Positions 25,382-34,352 of a stretch of DNA of 64,000 nucleotides are shown here, piece after piece. Made by a program: the position numbers and the translations under genes. Under the pieces are notes generated by a model. The model was given only the letters and a program-made list of their open reading frames with translations, was not told where the DNA came from and searched no databases. The stretch spans positions 1 through 64,000 of the forward strand of contig NZ_ARQK01000056.1 in assembly GCF_000385215.1 (NCBI RefSeq). The letters run 5' to 3'. The stretch is from Thioalkalivibrio thiocyanoxidans ARh2. GTDB lineage: Bacteria; Pseudomonadota; Gammaproteobacteria; Ectothiorhodospirales; Ectothiorhodospiraceae. Position 1 is the stretch's first letter. Every line of letters begins with the position of its first letter.

Positions 25382-25969
25382 TCACGGCAGGCGGTTGGTG
25401 TGGATCACGCGCCAGCCGCGCGTCGGATGCCGGTGCAGCCGGGTCCGGCTCGCATACTCGCATTCCAGCTGGAACAGCCGCTCGTCCGGAACCCCCATCA
25501 CCCAGCCGACCAGCGCCCGGATGACCCCGGCGTGCACGATCACCAGCACGCGTTCCGCCGACTGGCCGCCGACCGCGGTCTCGAAGGCCGTCTCCACCCG
25601 CCGGCGAAAGGCCCCCAGCGGCTCCGCTCCGGCCGGCCGCGAATGCACCGGATCGGCATAGAACGCCCGGTATTCGTCGGGCCGTTCGCGCTGCAGCTCG
25701 ACCCGTGTACACCCCTCCCAGTCACCAAAGCCGACCTCGCGCAGGCCCGGCTCCAGATGCAGGGACAGGTCACGCTCGTCCACCAGGCGTTCGGCAAACG
25801 CCCGGCAGCGGCGCATCGGCGAGCTGACGACCGCCTGCCAGCCGTCATCGTCGCGCACCGCGTGTTCCATCTGCGTCCATCCCTGCGCGCTGAGCGGGTC
25901 GTCACAGCCATGCCCACGATAGCGCTGCCCGCCCTCCGGTTCGCCGTGTCGCAACAGATCCACAATCAT
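25382..25969 (-). CDS. Histidine phosphatase family protein (phosphoglycerate mutase-like)
   Basis: 195 residues starting MIVDLLRHGEPEGGQRYRGH. The RHGE motif holds the phosphohistidine, and the second catalytic His is in VIVHAGVIRALVG. VSSPMRRCRAFAERL and EVGFGDWEGCT are typical of alpha-ribazole phosphatase/CobC-like members, but no cobalamin genes are nearby, so the substrate is open. It overlaps ampD by 4 bp (ATGA). Confidence 0.85.
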   Translation of the reverse strand: MIVDLLRHGEPEGGQRYRGHGCDDPLSAQGWTQMEHAVRDDDGWQAVVSSPMRRCRAFAERLVDERDLSLHLEPGLREVGFGDWEGCTRVELQRERPDEYRAFYADPVHSRPAGAEPLGAFRRRVETAFETAVGGQSAERVLVIVHAGVIRALVGWVMGVPDERLFQLECEYASRTRLHRHPTRGWRVIHTNRLP

Positions 25970-26532
25970 GCCGTGTCCTCGCTCAGGCAGGCCTCCAGGC
26001 AGGCCCAGTCGAAATGCGGGCCCGGGTCGGTCTTGCGCCCGGGGGCGATGTCGCAGTGGCCCGCCAGCGCATCCGGGGTGATGGCCGGAAAGCGTTCGCG
26101 CAGCCAGCCGATCAGGCGGGCCAGCTCGGCGTACTGTACCGGCGTGAACGGGTCGTCGTCGGTACCCTCGAGTTCGATTCCAATGGAAAAATCGTTGCAG
26201 CGCTCGCGGCCACGCCACTGCGAGACACCGGCATGCCAGGCCCGCCGGGAGAACGGCACAAACTGGGTTGCCGCGCCTTCTCGGTCGATCAGTACATGGG
26301 CGGACACGCGCAGGTCGGCGATCTGCGCAAAGTACGGGTGGGCATCGGGGTCGAGCCGGTTCTGGAACAGCTCGGCCACATGTGACCCGCCAAATTCGCC
26401 CGGCGGCAGGCTGATGGCATGCACAACGATCAGCTCGGGCTCCATCCCCGGAGGGCGCGCGTCCTGGTTCGGGCTCTCGAGCACGCGGGCCGGCGGCCAC
26501 CAGTCGCGATCCATGGCGCAGGCTTCGGTCAC
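25966..26532 (-). CDS. ampD: 1,6-anhydro-N-acetylmuramyl-L-alanine amidase
   Basis: 188 residues. The zinc amidase motifs are VVHAISLPPGEFGG (first His), WHAGVSQWRGRERCND (second His) and GHCDIAPGRKTDPGPHFDW (Asp ligand and catalytic Lys). AmpD cleaves anhydromuropeptides in the cytoplasm during cell-wall recycling. The GTG start overlaps the stop of the thioredoxin-like gene; an ATG six codons in (MDRDWWPP) is the alternative. Confidence 0.95.
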   Translation of the reverse strand: MTEACAMDRDWWPPARVLESPNQDARPPGMEPELIVVHAISLPPGEFGGSHVAELFQNRLDPDAHPYFAQIADLRVSAHVLIDREGAATQFVPFSRRAWHAGVSQWRGRERCNDFSIGIELEGTDDDPFTPVQYAELARLIGWLRERFPAITPDALAGHCDIAPGRKTDPGPHFDWACLEACLSEDTA

Positions 26533-26936
26533 GGGGCCTCCTCGGGTGCGCGCTGCAGACAGGCCGCGAGGGCCTCGCGCAGCAACGGCAGGCGCGGCGG
26601 GGCCTCGAGGCGGCCGTGGTAGGCGCCGGCGTTGAACACAAACAGGGCCGGGAGGTGGAAGACCTCGAACTCGCGCACCAGCGCGGTATCCGTCTCCGCA
26701 TCCACGACGAACAGGGCGGGTGCTTCAGACTCGGCCTGCCACTGCTCCAGCACCCGCCCCATGACCTTGCAGGCCCCGCAGCCCCGGCGGGTGAACAGGA
26801 TCACCGCCGGGCCCGGAACCTCCACCAGGAGGTGTTGATGGAAATCGAACTGCGTCAGACGGGACAGGCCCGTCTGACGCGGGGACGGGTCAGTCGGAGT
26901 TGTCTTCGGCCTGTCGCTCAATGGATTCACCGGCAT
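26529..26936 (-). CDS. Thioredoxin-like protein with CGAC site
   Basis: 135 residues if the ATG at MPVNPLSDRPKT is used. Core: VILFTRRGCGACKVMGRVLE (redox CGAC in the CxxC position), ALFVVDAETDTALVREFEVF and HLPALFVFNAG (cis-Pro). This is a thioredoxin fold, probably cytoplasmic. The start is uncertain: the chosen ATG lies inside the entericidin-like gene in another frame and has no good ribosome site. A strong hairpin (26853-26879) falls within the N-terminal coding region. Codons after the hairpin are possible starts. Coupled downstream to ampD. Confidence 0.78.
   Translation of the reverse strand: MPVNPLSDRPKTTPTDPSPRQTGLSRLTQFDFHQHLLVEVPGPAVILFTRRGCGACKVMGRVLEQWQAESEAPALFVVDAETDTALVREFEVFHLPALFVFNAGAYHGRLEAPPRLPLLREALAACLQRAPEEAP
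26853..26879. promoter_or_regulatory. Perfect 11-bp hairpin after the entericidin-like gene
   Basis: CGTCAGACGGG (26853-26863), loop ACAGG, CCCGTCTGACG (26869-26879). It lies 11 bp past the stop of the small lipoprotein gene on the minus strand. It may terminate that short transcript or insulate the downstream thioredoxin-like gene. No T-run follows, so intrinsic termination is not certain. Confidence 0.55.
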
Positions 26937-27048
26937 CCTGCACGTCTTCGCCAAACCCCTCCATAGTGGCGCAACCGGCGATGCCAAGCGAGCCCAGGGC
27001 CACCAGCAGGATCAGCAGGGCGGCGGGGATACGGGAAGCGAACTGCAT
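26890..27048 (-). CDS. Entericidin A/B-like small lipoprotein
   Basis: A 52-residue protein: MQFASRIPAALLILLVALGS then LGIAGCATMEGFGEDVQDAG. It has a lipoprotein signal with lipobox (IAGC) and the short mature part GCxTMxGxGxDVxxxG that is the hallmark of entericidin-type lipoproteins. A strong GAGGAGG lies 6 bases ahead of the ATG. Entericidins are paired toxin/antidote-like membrane lipoproteins in E. coli, but single copies are common and of unclear role. The 5' part of the thioredoxin-like gene may overlap it. Confidence 0.85.
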   Translation of the reverse strand: MQFASRIPAALLILLVALGSLGIAGCATMEGFGEDVQDAGESIERQAEDNSD

Positions 27049-27227
27049 ACGGCCTCCTCTCTTTCGTGATTCGGTCCTTGATACCGACCTTCAAAGGACG
27101 TTTCCGGGACGGTCACACTTTATGAGGCGCACGCACTGGGGTAGTTTACGCGCCGCCCTCTTTTCGTGAAGGAAGTCGCAACCCCGTGTCCGACCCAGGG
27201 AAACACTGATCAATGTACACACTCGCG

Positions 27228-27326
27228 TTGGTATCCCAGGTTTTCCGAGACAAGGCGCGTCGTGCAGCGGGTAGTGGTTCTACCCGCAAGCGGCGCAACG
27301 CAGGATCGGGGAACCTGGGATACCAA
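27228..27326. repeat. Internal hairpin of MITE copy 1
   Basis: Outer arms TTGGTATCCCAGG (27228-27240) and CCTGGGATACCAA (27314-27326) are a perfect 13-bp inverted repeat. The apex is GCGGGTAG - TGGTT - CTACCCGC (27267-27287). The intervening sequence pairs partly. The copy at 46643-46941 keeps the apex exactly and 11 of 13 outer pairs. It should fold strongly in RNA or single-stranded DNA. Confidence 0.8.
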
Positions 27327-27452
27327 CCCCACAACTTATTGAACGAAGGGGCTCGGCCGCTTTTGCGCGGGAACGGCGTTGCGGCTTCCTTGTGCAGAAT
27401 GACTGCACGGCGGTCACCGCGCCTTGTTCCCACGCAAAAGCGACTCGAGCGC

Positions 27453-27466
27453 GAGGGTGTCCATTG
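27453..27466 (+). promoter_or_regulatory. Element-borne ribosome binding site and TTG start for rep
   Basis: GAGGG (27453-27457), six bases, then TTG (27464-27466), inside the right terminal repeat of the MITE. Reading on gives Met-Ile-Ser-Val-Ser-Leu-Asn-Pro and then the Rep Q-motif. A GTG at 27392, 24 codons earlier in the element, is also in frame but has no comparable ribosome site. Confidence 0.6.
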
Positions 27467-29521
27467 ATCAGTGTTTCCCTAAATCCGCAACAACAGGCGG
27501 CCGTGACCACCACGGACCGCCCCCTGCTGGTGCTGGCCGGGGCCGGTTCGGGCAAGACCCGCGTGATCACCGAGAAGATCGCGCACCTGATCGAGCAGCG
27601 CGGGCTGGAGGCGCGCCGGATTGTCGCGATCACCTTTACCAACAAGGCCGCGCGCGAAATGCGCGAGCGCGTCCAGGGGCGCCTGTCGAAGGAACAGGCA
27701 CGCGGGCTCGGCGTCTCCACCTTCCACACCTTCGGGCTGAACTTCCTGCGTCGCGAACTGGCCGCGGCCGGACTGCGTGCGGGCTTCTCCATCCTCGACC
27801 CGGGCGACTGCCGCTCGCTGCTGCGCGAGATCACCTACCGCGACGATACTGGCTCCGAGGTCGACGCCCTGATTGGCCACATCAGTCGCTGGAAGAACGA
27901 CCTGATGACGCCGGAAGAGGCGCTGCACGAGGCCAGCCAGATGAGCGACGCCCCGGAGGCGACCGCCGCGGCCAACCTCTACCCGCGCTACGAGGATGCC
28001 CTGCGGGCCTACAACGCGGTGGACTTCGACGACCTGATCAAGCGCCCGGTGGACTGCCTGCGCGCGGACGCGGAGCTGCGCAACCGCTGGCAGGACCGCA
28101 TCCGCCACCTGCTGGTGGACGAATACCAGGACACCAACTCCGCGCAGTACCAGCTGGTGCGCCTGCTGGTCGGCGTCAGCGATGGCCTGACGGTGGTCGG
28201 CGACGACGACCAGTCGATCTACGCCTGGCGCGGCGCCCGCCCGGAGAACCTCGCACGTCTGCAGCAGGACTTCCCGCGTCTGGAGGTGATCAAGCTGGAG
28301 CAGAACTACCGCTCAACCAACCGCATCCTGCATACCGCGAATGCGCTGATCGCCAACAACCCACATGTATTCGAGAAACGCCTGTGGAGTGCGCTCGGCG
28401 AGGGCGAGAAGATCGAGGTGATCGGCTGCTCCGACGCCGACACCGAGGCCGCGCGCGTGGTCTCCGAGCTGATGCGCCGGCGCTTCCGCCTGAATGCGGG
28501 CTGGGGCGACTTCGCGATCCTCTACCGCAGCAATCACCAGTCCAGGCTGTTCGAGAAGCTCCTGCGCGAGCAGGGCATCCCCTACCGCCTGAGCGGCGGA
28601 CAGTCGTTCTTCGAGAAGGCCGAAATCAAGGACCTGGTCGCCTACCTGCGCCTGCTCGCCAACCCGGACGACAACACCGCCTTCCTGCGCGTGGTCAACG
28701 TGCCGCGCCGAGAGATCGGCCCGGCGACGCTGGAGAAGCTGGGCCACTACGCCAACCAGCGTGGCACCTCGCTGCTGCAGGCAGCGCGCGGGGCCGGCCT
28801 TTCCGAGTACATGGATGCCCGCGCGCAGGCACGCCTGGAACGCTTCACCGACTGGGTCGACGGCTTCCAGCGTCGCGGCATGGAAGAAGCCCCGGACGCG
28901 CTGCTGCGCGCCCTGATCGAGGACATCGACTACGAATCCTGGCTGCTGGAGAACAGCTCCAACCCGCGGGCCGCGACCCGGCGCATGGAGAACGTGCGCG
29001 AGTTCATCGACTGGGTTGGACGCATGGGCGGCGGCAACACCACCGCGGAGTACGGCGACGACGAGGCGGACGACGCGCAGACCATGGACCTGGCCGATAT
29101 CGTCAACCGCATCAGCCTGATGGACATCCTCGACCGCAACCGGGAGTCCCAGGACGGCGACGAGTCCGTGCAGCTCCTGACCCTGCACACCGCCAAGGGC
29201 CTGGAGTTCCCGCATGTCTGCCTGGTGGGTTTCGAGGAGGAGCTGCTGCCGCACCGGGTCAGCGTGGAGGACGATTCCATCGAGGAGGAGCGGCGGCTCG
29301 CCTATGTCGGGCTGACCCGTGCCCAGCAGACCCTGCTGATCACCTACGCCCAGAACCGGACCCGCTACGGCGAGACCATCGAATGCGAGCCCTCGCGCTT
29401 TCTGGACGAGCTGCCCGAAGAACACCTCGAATGGCCGGACGCCAGGCCGCCGGATCCCGAGACGCAGAAGCTCACCGCCCAGGCCCACCTGGCGGGCCTG
29501 AAGGCCATGCTCGGCAACTAG
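27464..29521 (+). CDS. rep: ATP-dependent DNA helicase Rep (start donated by MITE)
   Basis: 685 residues from the TTG start; E. coli Rep is 673. Superfamily 1A motifs are LNPQQQAAV (Q-motif), VLAGAGSGKTRVI (Walker A), LVDEYQDTN, VVGDDDQSIYAWRGA, LEQNYRS, LTLHTAKGLEFPHV and RRLAYVGLTRA. It unwinds DNA 3'-5' and clears protein roadblocks ahead of replication forks. The first five residues after Met (ISVSL, with Leu shared) are encoded by the MITE terminal repeat. The natural N-terminus (M-x-LNP) has evidently been replaced. A terminator follows. Confidence 0.95.
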   Translation: MISVSLNPQQQAAVTTTDRPLLVLAGAGSGKTRVITEKIAHLIEQRGLEARRIVAITFTNKAAREMRERVQGRLSKEQARGLGVSTFHTFGLNFLRRELAAAGLRAGFSILDPGDCRSLLREITYRDDTGSEVDALIGHISRWKNDLMTPEEALHEASQMSDAPEATAAANLYPRYEDALRAYNAVDFDDLIKRPVDCLRADAELRNRWQDRIRHLLVDEYQDTNSAQYQLVRLLVGVSDGLTVVGDDDQSIYAWRGARPENLARLQQDFPRLEVIKLEQNYRSTNRILHTANALIANNPHVFEKRLWSALGEGEKIEVIGCSDADTEAARVVSELMRRRFRLNAGWGDFAILYRSNHQSRLFEKLLREQGIPYRLSGGQSFFEKAEIKDLVAYLRLLANPDDNTAFLRVVNVPRREIGPATLEKLGHYANQRGTSLLQAARGAGLSEYMDARAQARLERFTDWVDGFQRRGMEEAPDALLRALIEDIDYESWLLENSSNPRAATRRMENVREFIDWVGRMGGGNTTAEYGDDEADDAQTMDLADIVNRISLMDILDRNRESQDGDESVQLLTLHTAKGLEFPHVCLVGFEEELLPHRVSVEDDSIEEERRLAYVGLTRAQQTLLITYAQNRTRYGETIECEPSRFLDELPEEHLEWPDARPPDPETQKLTAQAHLAGLKAMLGN

Positions 29522-29559
29522 TCCCCATCGGCGGCCGGGGGAGTATTCGCTCACGCATT

Positions 29560-29604
29560 GGGGTGCCCGGCCCATTCCGGGCACCCCGGCCCGCCCCCCC
29601 TTTT
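29560..29604 (+). terminator. Intrinsic terminator after rep
   Basis: An 11-bp perfect stem, GGGGTGCCCGG / CCGGGCACCCC, loop CCCATT, followed by a C-rich stretch and TTTT. It lies 39 bp after the rep stop. Confidence 0.85.
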
Positions 29605-29864
29605 CCTCTACAGCCTGAAACGATGCGTGCCGGTCACCGGGCGGCGGCGAAGGCACTGCGAGCATCAATAACGAGGGGCGACCCGCTCGTCCAAAGCCTC
29701 AGACCCACCTCATCCACAAAGTATGAAATTCATCACACTCGTTTCTTCTCTTATATCAAACCCCTCATACCAATTGGAACAACGAATGCCTTCTGTGCTG
29801 ATCCACTGAGGAGAGCGCCCGGGCCAGGGGCCACCGTGGCACCCCGGGAGACGCGCCAGGGGCA
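29605..29864. other. Intergenic region with AT-rich islet
   Basis: The stretch from about 29700 to 29800 is clearly poorer in GC than everything around it (for example TATGAAATTCATCACACTCG and TTCTCTTATATCAAACCCC). It holds one tiny frame, 29723-29809 (MKFITLVSSLISNPSYQLEQ..., 28 aa), without a ribosome site. No gene is supported. It may be a relic of transferred DNA. Confidence 0.5.
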
Positions 29865-31586
<1,722 letters not shown>

Positions 31587-31632
31587 GCGTCGATCATACC
31601 GGAAGCTCCCGACAACCCGCCCGGCCGGCACG

Positions 31633-32625
31633 GTGCGCGTTATGGCCTGCGGGCTGGTTGCCGCGCTGGGTCTCGCGGCGGCACCGGCCGCCGCCGAGCG
31701 CGGCGTCGACGCACTGCACTTCGAGTTCGAGAACGACCTGTTCGCCGGTGAGGACCGCTACTACACCAATGGCTTCCGCATCGGCTGGACGCGCAGCGAA
31801 GAGCGCGTACCCCCCTGGCTGCAGCGGGTCGCGGACGCACTGCCGTACTTCGTCGATCGCGAGGAACGTGGCCGCCTGAAATCGGCTATCCACCTGGGCC
31901 AGAACATGTACACCCCAGAGGACATCGAGCGCTCGCCCGCAGACCCGGACGACCGCCCCTACGCCGGCTGGCTTTATCTGAACTTCAGCCTGGCCGAGGA
32001 TCATGGCGACCGTCTGGACCGCCTGCAGGTCACCGTGGGCACCGTCGGGCCCGCCTCGCTGGCCGACCGCACACAAAAGGAAGTCCACAGCTGGTCCAGC
32101 GCACCGCAACCGCAGGGGTGGGACGACCAGATCGGCAACGAGGCGACCCTGATGGTGGGTTACGAGCGCCAGCTGCGCGGGCGCTCGCATCGCGCCGAGG
32201 GCGGCTGGGGCTGGGACCTGACCCCACACTGGGGCGCGACCGTGGGCAGCCCGTTCACCTTCGCCAACGCCGGCGCGATCGTGCGCGCCGGCCGCAACCT
32301 GCCGCGCGACTACGGCCCGCCCCGGATCAACCCGGCGCTATCGGGTTCGCATACCTTCGAGACAGTCGGCTCCGCAGGCGGCTACCTGTTCGCGGGGGTG
32401 GATACCCGGCTGATGGCCTATGACCTGTTCCTGGACGGCCCGCTGTTTCGCGACGGGCCCTCGGTGAACAAGCATCCGGCGGTTGGGGAGTTGACCGCCG
32501 GGTTCGTGTTCCACGTGGGCGGGGTGCGCCTGGGCTACACCCATGTCTGGCGTTCGCGCGAATTCAGCGGCCAGGCCAAGGGCGCGGCGGAGTTCGGATC
32601 GCTGCACGCCACCTGGCAGTTCTGA
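31633..32625 (+). CDS. LpxR-like outer-membrane lipid A 3'-O-deacylase (DUF2219)
   Basis: 330 residues from a GTG giving MRVMACGLVAALGLAAAPAA, a signal peptide; the ATG three codons later is the alternative. The mature part begins with the LpxR signature FEFENDLFAGEDRYYTNGFR and contains DRPYAGWLY, both conserved in the 12-stranded barrel enzyme. It ends in aromatic WQF as outer-membrane proteins do. LpxR removes the 3'-acyloxyacyl chain from lipid A. It is divergent from cvrA with only 46 bp between starts, so promoters must overlap. Confidence 0.82.
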   Translation: MRVMACGLVAALGLAAAPAAAERGVDALHFEFENDLFAGEDRYYTNGFRIGWTRSEERVPPWLQRVADALPYFVDREERGRLKSAIHLGQNMYTPEDIERSPADPDDRPYAGWLYLNFSLAEDHGDRLDRLQVTVGTVGPASLADRTQKEVHSWSSAPQPQGWDDQIGNEATLMVGYERQLRGRSHRAEGGWGWDLTPHWGATVGSPFTFANAGAIVRAGRNLPRDYGPPRINPALSGSHTFETVGSAGGYLFAGVDTRLMAYDLFLDGPLFRDGPSVNKHPAVGELTAGFVFHVGGVRLGYTHVWRSREFSGQAKGAAEFGSLHATWQF

Positions 32626-32640
32626 CTTCGGCCGCACGTC

Positions 32641-33612
32641 TCAGAACACCGCGGCCTCGACATCGGGGTAGGTCGTGGCGACCGAGCGGTCGATCTTATC
32701 CTCGAACCCGGGGTAGTCCTCGATGATGTCCGCCATGCGCTCGCGCACGAGCGGCACGGTCTCGTAGTCGGGCAGCCCCTGGTCCACGCCCTCCTCGATC
32801 GCGTCCCAGAGGGTGGCCAGGTAGTTCTGCAGGCGTGGCAGGGTCTCCGCCCCTTCGAGCCGGCCATGGCCGGGGACGACCACATCGGGTTCCAGCGCGA
32901 TCAGCTCGTCCAGCAGTTCGATCCACCGCGCGACGTCGCCATCCCAGACCGAGGGGGCACGGTCGCTATACACCACATCCCCGGCCAGCAGGATCTTCGT
33001 CTGCGGCAGCCAGACGATCAGGTCACCCGGCGAGTGGGCACCGCCCGAGGGCACGATCACCACCTCCTTGCCGCCCAGATCGCGCGTGACGCGCTCGTCC
33101 ACGGGCGTATTCGGCAGCAGTGGTGTGGTATCGCCGGTCGCGCCCTCGGTCATCTCGCGAAAGTTCTCGACCCAGGTCTCGGCCTCTGCCTCCATGCGCT
33201 CGATGGCCTCGGGGCCGGCCATGATCTCCGGATCGTCCTCGGCGAAGGCATGATTGCCCAGCCAGTGGTCCCCATGACTGTGGCTGTTCACGATCCAGCG
33301 CACCGGCTGATCGGTGACCTCGCGAATCGCCGCGCGCAGGGCCACGCCCATGGTCTCGGATGAGCCCGTATCGAAAACGAGCACGCCCTCGCCGGTCACC
33401 ACGAATGCCATGTTCGCGTTCCAGCCGAGATTCTCGCGACTGGGGAAATCGCGCGCCGGGGTCATCACCGCATAGACCCCCGGGGCCACAACCTCGGGCT
33501 GCATTTCGTAGTCCTCGGGCGCCGCCGGCCCTCCGGCCGGCGACGACGTCACGAAGACCAATGCCATCGCCAACCCCGCCAGCACCACACCCACCGGTTT
33601 CCATGTACGCAT
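32641..33612 (-). CDS. Exported MBL-fold metallo-hydrolase
   Basis: 323 residues. A signal peptide MRTWKPVGVVLAGLAMALVF precedes the mature domain. Metallo-beta-lactamase-fold ligands are NSHSHGDHWLGN (HxHxDH), SGGAHSPGDL, LAGDVVYSD and VVPGHG. Members of this type include class B beta-lactamase-like and quinoprotein-associated hydrolases; the substrate is not readable. GGGAG lies 8 bases ahead of the start. Convergent with the LpxR-like gene. Confidence 0.87.
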   Translation of the reverse strand: MRTWKPVGVVLAGLAMALVFVTSSPAGGPAAPEDYEMQPEVVAPGVYAVMTPARDFPSRENLGWNANMAFVVTGEGVLVFDTGSSETMGVALRAAIREVTDQPVRWIVNSHSHGDHWLGNHAFAEDDPEIMAGPEAIERMEAEAETWVENFREMTEGATGDTTPLLPNTPVDERVTRDLGGKEVVIVPSGGAHSPGDLIVWLPQTKILLAGDVVYSDRAPSVWDGDVARWIELLDELIALEPDVVVPGHGRLEGAETLPRLQNYLATLWDAIEEGVDQGLPDYETVPLVRERMADIIEDYPGFEDKIDRSVATTYPDVEAAVF

Positions 33613-33737
33613 CGCGGTCACTCCCGAATGATCCTGCATACCCCATGGTAGACCCGCTGGCCATCGCAATGTGCGCAGCGCCGCCCGCGTGCCCGAAACT
33701 GGTAGCATCGGGGCCTCCCCTGGGACGGAGACTGCAG

Positions 33738-34334
33738 GTGCGCAAGATTTCCCGGACCTTCCTGACCGGCCTGGCGGCCATCCTGCCCCTGGTCATCACC
33801 GTGGCCCTGCTCTGGTGGCTGGGCACCACCGCGGAGACGGTGCTGGGCGGGCTGCTGCGCGCGATCCTGCCCGACGCCCTGTATTTCCCGGGCCTGGGCA
33901 TCCTCGCCGGGCTGGGGCTCGTGTTCGCGCTGGGCGTCCTGCTCCAGGCCTATGTGGTGCGCGGCCTGTTCGACTGGATGGAATCGCTGATGCAGCGCAT
34001 CCCGGTGGTCAAGACCATCCACGGGACCGTGCGCGACGTAACGAATCTTCTTTCCGGCGACATCCACCAGCGCTTCGGGCAGGCCGTGCTGGTCACCTTT
34101 CCGGGCAGCGACTTCAAACTGGTCGGCTTTGTCACCCGCGAGGACTTCGAGGGACTGCCGGACAACCTGGGTGGCGCGGAAACCATCGCGGTATACACGC
34201 CAATGAGCTACCAGATCGGCGGCTACACACTGATGCTGCCGCGCAGCCGCGTGGAACCGCTTGATATGTCGCTGGAAGACGCGATGCGCTATGCCCTGAC
34301 CGCCGGCGTCTCCGCGCGCCAGGAAAAGACCTGA
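33738..34334 (+). CDS. DUF502 family membrane protein
   Basis: 198 residues from a GTG with GGAG 8 bases ahead (MRKISRTFLTGLAAILPLVI). Two transmembrane helices (about residues 7-29 and 53-76) are followed by DUF502-typical QRIPVVKTIHGTVRDVTNLL and VYTPMSYQIGGYTLMLPRSR. Function unknown. Located 18 bp upstream of coaBC, probably the first gene of a coaBC-dut operon. Confidence 0.88.
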   Translation: MRKISRTFLTGLAAILPLVITVALLWWLGTTAETVLGGLLRAILPDALYFPGLGILAGLGLVFALGVLLQAYVVRGLFDWMESLMQRIPVVKTIHGTVRDVTNLLSGDIHQRFGQAVLVTFPGSDFKLVGFVTREDFEGLPDNLGGAETIAVYTPMSYQIGGYTLMLPRSRVEPLDMSLEDAMRYALTAGVSARQEKT

Positions 34335-34352
34335 ACGGGTAGAATCCGCCGC

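Larger units (their letters stand above)
27197..27480 (+). mobile_element. MITE-like element, copy 1 (upstream of and fused to rep)
   Basis: A 284-bp element with terminal inverted repeats: AGGGAAACACTGATCAATGT at the left and, inverted, ATTGATCAGTGTTTCCCT at the right. It is homologous over its length, in the same relative orientation, to 46643-46941. The left third is a 99-bp hairpin (27228-27326). No transposase is encoded; the longest frames are the gene fusions at its edges. No obvious target duplication is seen. The right end runs into the rep reading frame and supplies its likely ribosome site and start codon. An autonomous partner would have to be elsewhere in the genome. Confidence 0.85.

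Noticed and set aside
27392-27463. GTG at 27392 as the rep start, adding 24 residues encoded by the MITE
   Set aside because: No ribosome site; the TTG at 27464 has GAGGG at ideal spacing. It remains possible but is less likely.
29723-29809. 28-codon frame in the AT-rich islet
   Set aside because: No ribosome site, no similarity recognised, too short to support.
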